This document shows, piece after piece, positions 34,908 to 42,431 of a stretch of 64,000 nucleotides of DNA. The notes under the pieces are model-generated. The model had not been told where the DNA came from. It saw only the letters and a program-made list of their open reading frames with translations, and did not search any database. The DNA is from Agromyces sp. Root81 (GTDB taxonomy: Bacteria; Actinomycetota; Actinomycetes; Actinomycetales; Microbacteriaceae): positions 952,875 to 1,016,874 of the forward strand of contig NZ_LMIR01000001.1 of the NCBI RefSeq assembly GCF_001429165.1, given 5' to 3'. Every line of letters starts with the position of its first letter. Position 1 is the first letter of the stretch. The translations under genes and the position numbers were made by a program.

Positions 34908-36613
34908 GGGGTGCATCCCGTCTCGGGTTCCGAGACCTTGCTGCCGCGCTGCACCTGCACGTCGATGCAGGTGCTGACGCCCGGCGACCGGCCGTCGACG
35001 ACGATGGTCCCGCCCGTGGCGATCTGGGGATCGCCGGAACCGTCGGACAGCTTCCACCGGTACTTGTCGCCGTCTTCGGCATCGGAGTGGGAGATCTCGA
35101 ACGTGACGGTGCCGTCGGCGCTCGCGACGCCGGTCGAGACGACCGGAGCGGGCACCATCTGCGGGACCACGGCGTTGCCGCCGTCGGGCTTCGCCGTCTC
35201 GACCGCCGGCGGCTGGGCCACCGTGCCGGCCATCGCGATCGAGATGCCGATCGCCGCCGCGACGACCACGCCGGCCACGATGCCGATGACGAGTCCCAGC
35301 CTGCTGCGGCGCGGAGCAGCGACAGACGTGGGTGGCGCGGACGCGGATGGCGCGGCCGCGATGGCCGAGTGACCGCCTGGACGCAGCATCGTCGATTCAG
35401 GCGGTGACGGCTGGGCGGCGTGATGGGGCGCCGTTCCGGCCGGACGGACGACCGTCGAGTCGACGAGGGTACCGGTCGCCGGGCGGCGCACGACCGTGCC
35501 GTCGTCGACGACCACCCCGGCTGCGGCCGCCACGGGCGACTGCGCCTGGATCTGCTGCGGCGAGCGGGCCCGGGTGGCATCGTCATCGGCAGGCACCGCA
35601 GGCACCGCACGCGGCGCCTGCGCATCGACGGTGCGCACCGACCGCGCCCGGGTGGCGTCGTCGTCGTCGGGCGCGGCCTCCTCGCGGGCGCTCGCGAGGT
35701 TCGGCACCTCGATGTTCGTGGCGGCGTATCCGAGCTCGAGCTCGACGCGCTGCAGGGCCCGGGCGAACTCGACGGCGCTCGGGTAGCGGTCCTCTCGTCG
35801 GGTGGCCATGCCCTTGGCGAGCACGGCGACCAGGCTGCGCGGCACGTCGACCCGGTCCATCGGGGTGATCGCACCGCGCTCGATGCGTCCGATCAGGTCG
35901 AGCGAGCCGTTGGACCGGCCGGGGATCTCGAACGGCGTGCGACCCGCGATGAGCGTGTGCACCGTCGCAGCGAGCGAGAACACGTCGCTGCGCGTATCGG
36001 GTCGGGGCTCGTCCTCGAACATCTCGGGCGGCGACCAGGGCACGCTCATGCCGACCGCCGACTGACCGGAGCCCGTGCCCGAGGGACCGTCGCTCGCCGT
36101 CACCGTGTGCACCGGCAGCTCGCCCTCGAGGTTCGACGAGATGCCGAAGTCGGTCAGCGCCGGCCAGCCGTAGTCGTTGGTGAGCACGTTGGCCGGTTTG
36201 ATGTCGCGGTGCAGGATCCCGGCGCTGTGCGCCGTCGCGATCGCCCCGGCGAGTCGCACCCCGGTGCGCAGGGCGTCTTCGATGGAGAACGGCGCTCGCT
36301 TGTAGCGCTCGGCGAGGCTCGGCCCCGAGCAGTACTCCATGACGAAGTACGGGCGGCCGTCGGCCGAGACATCCGCGTGGAAGATCGTGACGATGAACGG
36401 ATGCGCCGACAACTGGGCCATCAGGTTCGCCTCGGCGACGAACTGGGCCTTGGTGTCGCGGCCGAGGCCCTCGGCGAGCAGCACCTTGACCGCGACCTTG
36501 CGGCGCGGCAGCTTCTGCTCGTAGAGGAAGACGTCGGCGAAGCCACCCGATCCGAGCAGGCCGTGCGGGGCGTAGCCCGGCAGCTCAGGCGGAGTGGACG
36601 GGGCGCGTCGCAT
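34904..36613 (-). CDS. Transmembrane serine/threonine protein kinase
   Basis: 569 residues. The kinase domain (about 10-295) has the glycine loop LLGSGGFADV, Lys43 in AVKVL, HRDIKPANVL with catalytic Asp137, and DFG at 155-157, so it should be active. A Pro/Ala/Thr-rich linker (about 305-435) carries five [DE]-x-T-x-x-R motifs at Thr321, 347, 373, 387 and 408. One membrane helix (437-463) is followed by a short external domain of about 100 residues with two Cys but no PASTA repeats. It starts at 36613 with a 1-bp overlap with the FHA gene stop. It probably phosphorylates partners bound by the neighbouring FHA domains. Confidence 0.94.
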   Translation of the reverse strand: MRRAPSTPPELPGYAPHGLLGSGGFADVFLYEQKLPRRKVAVKVLLAEGLGRDTKAQFVAEANLMAQLSAHPFIVTIFHADVSADGRPYFVMEYCSGPSLAERYKRAPFSIEDALRTGVRLAGAIATAHSAGILHRDIKPANVLTNDYGWPALTDFGISSNLEGELPVHTVTASDGPSGTGSGQSAVGMSVPWSPPEMFEDEPRPDTRSDVFSLAATVHTLIAGRTPFEIPGRSNGSLDLIGRIERGAITPMDRVDVPRSLVAVLAKGMATRREDRYPSAVEFARALQRVELELGYAATNIEVPNLASAREEAAPDDDDATRARSVRTVDAQAPRAVPAVPADDDATRARSPQQIQAQSPVAAAAGVVVDDGTVVRRPATGTLVDSTVVRPAGTAPHHAAQPSPPESTMLRPGGHSAIAAAPSASAPPTSVAAPRRSRLGLVIGIVAGVVVAAAIGISIAMAGTVAQPPAVETAKPDGGNAVVPQMVPAPVVSTGVASADGTVTFEISHSDAEDGDKYRWKLSDGSGDPQIATGGTIVVDGRSPGVSTCIDVQVQRGSKVSEPETGCTP

Positions 36614-37731
36614 CAGCCGCCCACCACCTGGATGGTCCAGCCGCCACCGAGGTCGACGACCGTGCCGGTGAGCACCGGAGTCGGTTCGCCCGATCGCAGC
36701 TTCACCGGCGCCTTGCCCGGCGCCACCACGTGAGTGCCATTGCGCGAGTGCAGGTCGGTGATCACGACGGTGTCGCCCTCGAGGGCGAGCCGCACATGGC
36801 TGCGCGAGATGTCGGGGTCGCCGAGCCCGATCGTGATGAGCCGCGGGATGCGCCCGCCGGACACCTTGCTGACGCTCGGCGCACGCCCGAGGACGACCTC
36901 GTGACCGATCGGTTCGAGCGTGCCGTCGGGCATGCGGATGCCGGCCTGGGCCGGTGCGGGCATCGCCGGTGCTCCCCCGGCCGGGGTCGCGACGGCGCCG
37001 CGAGCGGCACGCTCCTCACGCAGGCGGCGGATGTCGACGCTCGCGACCGTCATGCCGTCGTGGTCGCCGTCGACCGGGGCGGGTGGCACCGGGAGCGCCG
37101 ACGGCGCTGCCACCGTCTCCTCATCGGGCACCATGGTGAGCTCGACCGGTGCGGTGACGCGGGCGGGCGGCGCCGCCGGCGGGGCGGACGGCATCGGATC
37201 GGCCGGCGCCGCGGGTAGCTCGGGCGTCGGCGTCGGTGCCGTCGGCGGCGCGGCGGATGAGCCGGCGGCCGGCGCACTCGGCCGGGCAGGGGCGATCGGC
37301 TCGACCCCGTCGGACTCGATCGACCGCACCGGCACGACCGCCTCGACGACGGGCAGCGGCACCGCCGAGTCATCCGCACCGCCGTCGACGACGACCTCGA
37401 TCGAGGAGGCGCCGTCGAGCACGCGCTCGACCCAGGTCGACACACCGGCGTCGTGGATCTCGTCGTGCGCGGACCGCACGCTGATGGGGCCGCGCACGAC
37501 GACGCGCGCCGTTCCCGCAGCCTCGTCGCGCACCACGAGGGCGAACGACGGGGTCGCGGCGAGCCCCTGGGCCGTGAGGCGATCGAGCACGATCGGGGTG
37601 GGGTCGCCATCGCCGAGGTCGGGCCAGAGCGCCGCGAGCCGGTCGGCCGCCGCGGTCGGGACGACGAGGATCACACCGCCGCGGACCGCCGCGAACCACG
37701 CGGCCTCTGGGTCATGCCGATACGTCGCCAT
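36613..37731 (-). CDS. FHA-domain protein with N-terminal domain and Pro/Ala linker
   Basis: 372 residues. An N-terminal domain of about 140 residues (from MATYRHDPEAAWFAAVRGGV) precedes a low-complexity Ala/Pro linker (about 145-255). The C-terminal FHA domain (about 270-365) has PRLITIGLGDPDISRSHVRL and DLHSRNGTHVV, the conserved S-x-x-H and N-G positions. It should bind phosphothreonine. It overlaps the PP2C gene by 20 bp and the kinase gene by 1 bp, so it belongs to a coupled phosphatase-FHA-kinase unit. The N-terminal domain is not one I recognise. No membrane segment is seen. Confidence 0.88.
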   Translation of the reverse strand: MATYRHDPEAAWFAAVRGGVILVVPTAAADRLAALWPDLGDGDPTPIVLDRLTAQGLAATPSFALVVRDEAAGTARVVVRGPISVRSAHDEIHDAGVSTWVERVLDGASSIEVVVDGGADDSAVPLPVVEAVVPVRSIESDGVEPIAPARPSAPAAGSSAAPPTAPTPTPELPAAPADPMPSAPPAAPPARVTAPVELTMVPDEETVAAPSALPVPPAPVDGDHDGMTVASVDIRRLREERAARGAVATPAGGAPAMPAPAQAGIRMPDGTLEPIGHEVVLGRAPSVSKVSGGRIPRLITIGLGDPDISRSHVRLALEGDTVVITDLHSRNGTHVVAPGKAPVKLRSGEPTPVLTGTVVDLGGGWTIQVVGG

Positions 37732-38605
37732 CTTCGCCTCCCTGCGTGCGAGGGCGCGTCTCTTCGACCGCTCTCGACAGCCTGCCGCGCCGGTCGCGCG
37801 TCGTCTCGTCTTCGTCGTCGTCGGCTCCGAGCACGGACTCGACGACGATCGCCGTCACGTTGTCACGACCGCCGTGCGCGAGGGCCGCGTCCACGAGCTC
37901 TCCGGCGAGTCCGGCGGCGTGGCCGGTGTCGCCGGCGAGGATGTGCGCGATCGACCGGTCGTCGACCTCCTTCGTGAGGCCGTCGCTGCAGACGAGGAAC
38001 ACCTGTCGCCCGGCCGCCGGGATCAGCCACACGTCGGGATCGACGAATTCGTCGGCCCCGAGCGCCCTGGTGATGACATTGCGTTCGGGATGCCGTTCCG
38101 CGTCTTCGGCGTGGATGAGCCCCGCATCGACGAGCTCCTGCACCGCCGAGTGGTCGACGCTGAGCTGCTCGAGGGTCCTGCCGTCCCACGCGTACACGCG
38201 CGAGTCGCCGATGTTGAAGACCATCCAGTGGAATCCCGCACCGTCGCCGGCATCGACGAGGACGACACCGGTCAGGGTCGTACCCGCGACCGCGGTGCCC
38301 TCCTCACCCGCTTCGCTTAGCGCACGCACGGCCTCGTTCGAGCTGTGGATCGCGTCGAGCACCTGTTCGGGCGACGACGGCACGCCGAACTCGAGGTGCC
38401 GGGTGAACGTCTCGATCACTGCGCTGCTCGCGGCATCGCCGCGGGCATGCCCGCCCATTCCGTCGGCGACGAGGTAGACGGGCGCCTCGGCGAGGAAGGA
38501 ATCCTCGTTGACGCTGCGCACGCGGCCGACATCGGTTCGCGCACTGTGCGCGATGAGCGCAGCGCCTCGCGTCAGGGCGACGACGCCCTCGCCATCACCT
38601 GACAC
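37712..38605 (-). CDS. PP2C-family serine/threonine phosphatase
   Basis: 297 residues. The metal-binding motifs are intact: RSVNEDS, DGMGGHARGD near 48-57, CSDGLTKEV near 206-213 and GGRDNVTAIVV near 245-255. It should reverse the action of the adjacent kinase. The tail (about 261-297) is acidic and basic and contains E-T-T-R-D-R around Thr269 and E-E-T-R-P-R around Thr283, the same [DE]-x-T-x-x-R pattern as the kinase linker. The GTG at 38603-38605 is preceded by AGGAG at good spacing. It is the first gene of the large operon. Confidence 0.93.
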   Translation of the reverse strand: MSGDGEGVVALTRGAALIAHSARTDVGRVRSVNEDSFLAEAPVYLVADGMGGHARGDAASSAVIETFTRHLEFGVPSSPEQVLDAIHSSNEAVRALSEAGEEGTAVAGTTLTGVVLVDAGDGAGFHWMVFNIGDSRVYAWDGRTLEQLSVDHSAVQELVDAGLIHAEDAERHPERNVITRALGADEFVDPDVWLIPAAGRQVFLVCSDGLTKEVDDRSIAHILAGDTGHAAGLAGELVDAALAHGGRDNVTAIVVESVLGADDDEDETTRDRRGRLSRAVEETRPRTQGGEDGDVSA

Positions 38606-38668
38606 GGTTCTCCTCGGATCGAGCGGGAAGGGTGGCGACCGCAACGGTGCGTCCGGCGCCGAGCCTCC

Positions 38669-38674
38669 ACGCTA
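38669..38674 (-). promoter_or_regulatory. Predicted -10 box (TAGCGT) for the PP2C-kinase operon
   Basis: TAGCGT lies about 65 bp upstream of the PP2C GTG, giving a short 5' leader with a ribosome binding site. The -35 region is weak. It is the best candidate start of the roughly 20-kb operon. Confidence 0.4.
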
Positions 38675-38756
38675 GCAACTCCCGAGGCCTGCCGATGACC
38701 TCTGTGGAAACGGCGCGGCCGAACTCCGGCGGGTCAGCGCATCACGACCACGAACT

Positions 38757-40016
38757 TCACCGCACACTCCTCACGCGGTAGATCAGGATGCCGCCGAGCA
38801 GCATGATCACCGCGGCGACGACGTAGAGCTCGCGGTAGCCGGCGAAGCTCAACACGAGCCAGGCGACGAGCGGGGCGATCGGCAGGTTCTGCGCCGCGTT
38901 GATGAGGCCGAGGTCGCGAGCCCGATTCGTGCGGTCGGGCAGTACGTCGGTGACGAGCGCCTGGTCGACGGAGAGGAACACGCCGTAGCCGAGGCCGAGG
39001 AGCACGGCGGCGACGATCGACGCATCCCAGGTCGGCACGATCGCGAGCAACAGCGCCGCCGCCGCCTGCAACGCCGCGGCGACGAGCACGAAGATGCGGC
39101 GGGCGCGGAGCCTGTCGGAGAGGAGGCCGCCGAGCCACCCGGCGAGACCGCAGGCGACCAGGTACACGAGGATCAGCACCAGCATGCCGGTGTCGGGGTC
39201 GTCGACCTTCAGCACGTCGGAGAGGAAGAAGAGCAGATAGGCCGTGCCCACCATGTTGCCGGCGTTCACGAGCACGCGCGAGGACATGGTCCAGTAGTAA
39301 TCCTGGTTCGGTCCGAGCGGCGGGATCCGAAGTGCGGCCGAGAAGCGCTTCGGCGCGGCATCCGCCTGCGGTTCGGGGTCGCGTGAGCCCAGCAGGAACG
39401 GCACTGCGCAAGCGAGCGCGAGCACGCCGACGATCGCCCAACTGCCGCCGACGTCGGGCACGAGCATCGTGACGATCACCATGCCGATCGCCAGGGCGAG
39501 CACCTGCGGCACGCCCATCGCCGCCGAGGCGCGACCGCGCTGGAAGCGCGGGACCTGGTCGGCGATCACGGCGGAGAGCGCCACGAGCACGGCCGCATAT
39601 CCCAGCGCCACCAGCGCGATGAGCACGGCGATCGCGATCGGGCTCCGTTGGATCCCCACAAGCGCGAACGAGACCCCGGCGAGGAGGAATCCGCCGAGGA
39701 TCCAGGCCCGGCGTCGCCAGCCGGGCAGCCGCGTGCGGTCGCTCAGGATGCCGAACACGGGCACGGAGAGGAGGATCACGACGGAGGACTCACCGATGAG
39801 GAACGCGGTGAGCGCGACCTTGTCTTCGGGGGCGACGACCTCGGCGAGCTTGGCCATCATGAACTGCCCCGGCAGCATGACGAGGAGCCAGAGGCCGAAC
39901 CACGCGAGCGCGAATCGGAGGAGCCATCCGATCGAGACTCGCGACGGCACGGGGCCGGCGGGGACGGCGCGCGCGTTCAGGGGTTCGGGCTCGGGCGCCC
40001 GGTCGACGTTGACCAT
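38757..40016 (-). CDS. MFS transporter
   Basis: 419 residues with about 12 hydrophobic segments spread along the protein and a cytoplasmic N-terminus. MFS loop motifs are visible as DRTRLPGWRRR between helices 2 and 3 and as SDRLRARRIF in the second half, so this is a major facilitator family permease. Some features, such as QVPRFQRGRASAAMGVPQVLA, resemble sugar/proton symporters of the SLC45 type, but the substrate cannot be read from the sequence. The ATG at 40016 has no ribosome binding site but lies 7 bp after a -10 box with a good -35, so it is a leaderless gene. It is a separate unit from the PP2C operon. Confidence 0.88.
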   Translation of the reverse strand: MVNVDRAPEPEPLNARAVPAGPVPSRVSIGWLLRFALAWFGLWLLVMLPGQFMMAKLAEVVAPEDKVALTAFLIGESSVVILLSVPVFGILSDRTRLPGWRRRAWILGGFLLAGVSFALVGIQRSPIAIAVLIALVALGYAAVLVALSAVIADQVPRFQRGRASAAMGVPQVLALAIGMVIVTMLVPDVGGSWAIVGVLALACAVPFLLGSRDPEPQADAAPKRFSAALRIPPLGPNQDYYWTMSSRVLVNAGNMVGTAYLLFFLSDVLKVDDPDTGMLVLILVYLVACGLAGWLGGLLSDRLRARRIFVLVAAALQAAAALLLAIVPTWDASIVAAVLLGLGYGVFLSVDQALVTDVLPDRTNRARDLGLINAAQNLPIAPLVAWLVLSFAGYRELYVVAAVIMLLGGILIYRVRSVR

Positions 40017-40023
40017 GCAACGA

Positions 40024-40053
40024 AGTATGAAGTGGGGCGACTGTCCAAGTCAA
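40024..40053 (-). promoter_or_regulatory. Promoter of the MFS gene (TTGACT-N18-CATACT)
   Basis: -35 TTGACT (40048-40053) and -10 CATACT (40024-40029) are separated by 18 bp. The -10 ends 7 bp before the ATG, so the transcript should be leaderless. Confidence 0.65.
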
Positions 40054-40129
40054 TCGTCCTACTTCGACTCGGTCGTCCAGCCTCCACGGCTGGGCCGTGC
40101 GGCGCGGATTGCTCCGCGCCGCAGTCGGC

Positions 40130-41167
40130 TCAGCGACCGTCGGTGTGCGAGTCCTCGGTGAAGTGCGGCACCTCGTCCATGAGCTTGTGGCCGCGCGACT
40201 TCGCATCGTGCCGGGCCTTCACGAGGCTCGCCACCGTCGCGACGGCCATCGCCGCGAGGATCACGCCGAGCGACATCCACGTGGAGATCTCGGGCGCCCA
40301 CTCGATCGGCTCGCCGCCGTTGATGAACGGCAGTTCGTTGACGTGCATGGCATGGAACACGAGCTTGACGCCGATGAAGGCGAGGATGAACGCGATGCCG
40401 TACTTGAGGTACTCGAGGCGTTCGAGGAGGCCGCCGAGGAGGAAGTACAGCTGGCGCAGGCCCATGAGCGCGAAGACGTTCGCCGTGAAGACGATGAACG
40501 GGCTCTGCGTGATGCCGAAGATCGCCGGGATCGAGTCGAGGGCGAAGAGCAGGTCGGTCGTGCCGATCGCGATGAAGACGATGAGCATCGGCGTGAAGAA
40601 GCGCTTGCCGTCGATGACCGTGCGGAGCTTGACGCCGTCGTACTCGTCGGTGATCGAGACCCGGCGGCGGAGGATCCGCACGACGAAGGTGTCCTTCTCC
40701 TCCTCGTCGTGGTCGCCGCGCACCTGCTGGATCGCGGTCCACACGAGCCAGGCGCCGAAGATGTAGAAGATCCACGAGAAGTTCTCGATGAGCGAGGCGC
40801 CGAGCAGGATGAAGATGCCGCGCAGCACGAGCGCGATGATGATGCCCACCATGAGCACCTCCTGCTGCAGCTTCCTCGGCACCGCGAACTTCGCCATGAT
40901 GATGACGAACACGAAGAGGTTGTCGATCGAGAGGCTGTACTCCGTCAGCCAGCCGGCGAGGAACTGCCCGGCGAACTCGCCGCCTGCGAAGAAGTACATG
41001 AGCCCGGCGAAGATCAGCGCGAGCGCGACGTAGAAGACGACCCAGAGGGTCGACTCCTTGATCGACGGCACGTGCGGCCGCTTCAGGACGAGCAGGAGAT
41101 CGGCGATGAGGATCAACGTCAGGACGACGAGGGATCCGATTTCGAACCAGATGGGGAGTTCGAGCAA
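40130..41167 (-). CDS. TerC-family integral membrane protein
   Basis: 345 residues with 7-9 membrane helices. The TerC hallmarks are the acidic intramembrane motifs YSLSIDNLFVFVIIMAKF and LFALDSIPAIFGITQ, with a charged cytosolic loop between. TerC-type proteins handle Mn2+, loading exported proteins or extruding metal. The start is a TTG (41165-41167) after AAAGG. A GGGGAGTA-bearing leader upstream looks like the yybP-ykoY manganese riboswitch, which supports a Mn role. Confidence 0.92.
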   Translation of the reverse strand: MLELPIWFEIGSLVVLTLILIADLLLVLKRPHVPSIKESTLWVVFYVALALIFAGLMYFFAGGEFAGQFLAGWLTEYSLSIDNLFVFVIIMAKFAVPRKLQQEVLMVGIIIALVLRGIFILLGASLIENFSWIFYIFGAWLVWTAIQQVRGDHDEEEKDTFVVRILRRRVSITDEYDGVKLRTVIDGKRFFTPMLIVFIAIGTTDLLFALDSIPAIFGITQSPFIVFTANVFALMGLRQLYFLLGGLLERLEYLKYGIAFILAFIGVKLVFHAMHVNELPFINGGEPIEWAPEISTWMSLGVILAAMAVATVASLVKARHDAKSRGHKLMDEVPHFTEDSHTDGR

Positions 41168-41206
41168 CGTGGTGCCTTTCGGAGTTTGCGGGGACGACGG
41201 AATCCG

Positions 41207-41325
41207 AAAGTCTCTCCCCCCGCTGATTCGCAGGTCCCACGCCCGGAGCGGCGGCGACGGCGCTCGTACTGACGATCGTGGGTCGAGGCCGAGCCTCGCG
41301 GGATACTCCCCTTCGCTCCCGCGAG
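41207..41325 (-). ncRNA. Probable yybP-ykoY manganese riboswitch upstream of TerC
   Basis: The minus-strand leader contains the conserved core GGGGAGTA (41304-41311) near its 5' end, followed by structured GC-rich sequence including GATCGTCAGTACGA, then GGACCTGCG and a GGAGAGAC block before the TerC start. yybP-ykoY elements commonly precede terC-like genes and sense Mn2+. A -10 box TAGACT lies at 41324-41329. A 9-bp inverted repeat (41295-41303 with 41317-41325) flanks the core. The assignment rests on core motif and context; no covariance search was possible. Confidence 0.6.
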
Positions 41326-41389
41326 TCTAGTCGAATCCGGCGATCGCCCAGGCGCGGCTCGGCACAGGTTTCCGCTCGACGCGCGCCAA

Positions 41390-41395
41390 TAGAAT
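41390..41395 (+). promoter_or_regulatory. Predicted -10 box (TAGAAT) of the UPF0114 gene
   Basis: TAGAAT is near-consensus; the expected start is about 20 bp before the GTG, leaving room for AAGGAG. It diverges from the TerC riboswitch promoter. Confidence 0.5.
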
Positions 41396-41421
41396 CAGGG
41401 TCCCCACGAGAAGGAGTGCCT

Positions 41422-42114
41422 GTGAGCTCGACACCCCCCGCCCGCCAGTACCGCACGACCCCGGGCTCCGCCCTCGTCGGCTACGCGATCTTCGCGAGCC
41501 GCTGGCTGCAGGCCCCGCTCTACCTCGGGCTCATCGTCGCCCAGGCGATCTACGTCGTCGTGTTCCTCGTCGAACTGTGGCACCTCGGCGAGGAGGCGCT
41601 CCGCGACATCACGCACATCGACGAAGCCACGATCATGCTGATGGTGCTCGGCCTCATCGACGTCGTGATGATCGCGAACCTGCTCATCATGGTGATCATC
41701 GGCGGCTACGAGACCTTCGTGTCGCGCATCAAGGTCGACGGGCACCCCGACCAGCCCGAGTGGCTCAGCCACGTTAACGCCAACGTGCTCAAGGTCAAGC
41801 TCGCGATGGCCATCATCGGCATCTCGTCCATCCACCTGTTGAAGACCTTCATCGAGGTCGGCGACCTCGGCAGCAAGGACGCCGAGAACAAGACCGGCGA
41901 CATCTACACCGGCGAAGGCGTCATGTGGCAGGTCATCATCCACTGCGTCTTCATCCTGTCGGCACTCGCCCTGGCACTGATCGACCGGATGTCGTACCAC
42001 AGGGTCGACCCGCACGAGGTGCACGACGGTCTCCCGGTCGCCTATCCCGACGCCCGGTCCGGCGTGGACGGCACCCACGTACCGGAGCTCGTCGGGACCG
42101 GGACGCGCCACTGA
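41422..42114 (+). CDS. UPF0114 (YqhA/TIGR00645-like) membrane protein
   Basis: 230 residues with four predicted membrane helices. Conserved-looking segments include FASRWLQAPLYLGLIVAQAI and IDVVMIANLLIMVIIGGYE, which match the YqhA/UPF0114 family. The loop FVSRIKVDGHPDQPEWLSHV and ISSIHLLKTFIEV are also typical. The function of the family is not established. The GTG at 41422 has AAGGAG five bases upstream. It diverges from TerC, and two hairpins follow its stop. Confidence 0.88.
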   Translation: MSSTPPARQYRTTPGSALVGYAIFASRWLQAPLYLGLIVAQAIYVVVFLVELWHLGEEALRDITHIDEATIMLMVLGLIDVVMIANLLIMVIIGGYETFVSRIKVDGHPDQPEWLSHVNANVLKVKLAMAIIGISSIHLLKTFIEVGDLGSKDAENKTGDIYTGEGVMWQVIIHCVFILSALALALIDRMSYHRVDPHEVHDGLPVAYPDARSGVDGTHVPELVGTGTRH

Positions 42115-42118
42115 CGCG

Positions 42119-42159
42119 ACGTCGGGGCACGGCATCGAGCGGATGCCGCGCCCCGACGT
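42119..42159 (+). terminator. Hairpin after the UPF0114 gene
   Basis: ACGTCGGGGC at 42119-42128 pairs with GCCCCGACGT at 42150-42159; an inner GGCATC/GATGCC pair extends it. It begins 5 bp after the stop codon. No long U-tract. Confidence 0.55.
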
Positions 42160-42201
42160 TCATCGTCTTCGACGGGTCGTGGGAAACACGCACCCGGAAA
42201 C

Positions 42202-42235
42202 GCAGAAAGCCCTCGCGAATGCGAGGGCTTTCTGC
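42202..42235. terminator. Strong bidirectional hairpin between UPF0114 and tRNA-Glu
   Basis: A perfect 15-bp stem with a 4-base loop (arms 42202-42216 and 42221-42235, around GAAT). It is placed to end both the plus-strand UPF0114 transcript and the minus-strand tRNA-Glu transcript. Confidence 0.8.
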
Positions 42236-42259
42236 TTGTGTTGTCGCATGTCACATACG

Positions 42260-42332
42260 TGACCCCAGCGGGATTTGAACCCGCGCTGCCGCCGTGAGAG
42301 GGCGGTGTCCTAGGCCGCTAAACGATGGGGCC
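42260..42332 (-). tRNA. tRNA-Glu (CUC anticodon)
   Basis: A 73-base cloverleaf on the minus strand begins GGCCCCATCGTTTAGCGG. The acceptor stem pairs 7 bp, and the anticodon stem CCGCC/GGCGG encloses a loop with CTC. The T-arm has GGTTCAAATCC and the discriminator base is A. CCA is not encoded. A good promoter lies 17 bp upstream. Confidence 0.95.
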
Positions 42333-42349
42333 GAATCGACAACTTGAAG

Positions 42350-42378
42350 AGTATGACACAGCTTCGGGGCCGCTGCAA
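42350..42378 (-). promoter_or_regulatory. Promoter of tRNA-Glu (TTGCAG-N17-CATACT)
   Basis: -35 TTGCAG (42373-42378) and -10 CATACT (42350-42355) are separated by 17 bp, ending 17 bp before the tRNA 5' end. Confidence 0.7.
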
Positions 42379-42431
42379 AATCGAGGCCGCCGCCGCATCC
42401 GTTCGCCTGCCTGCGCCCGCCGGTGCCGCGC

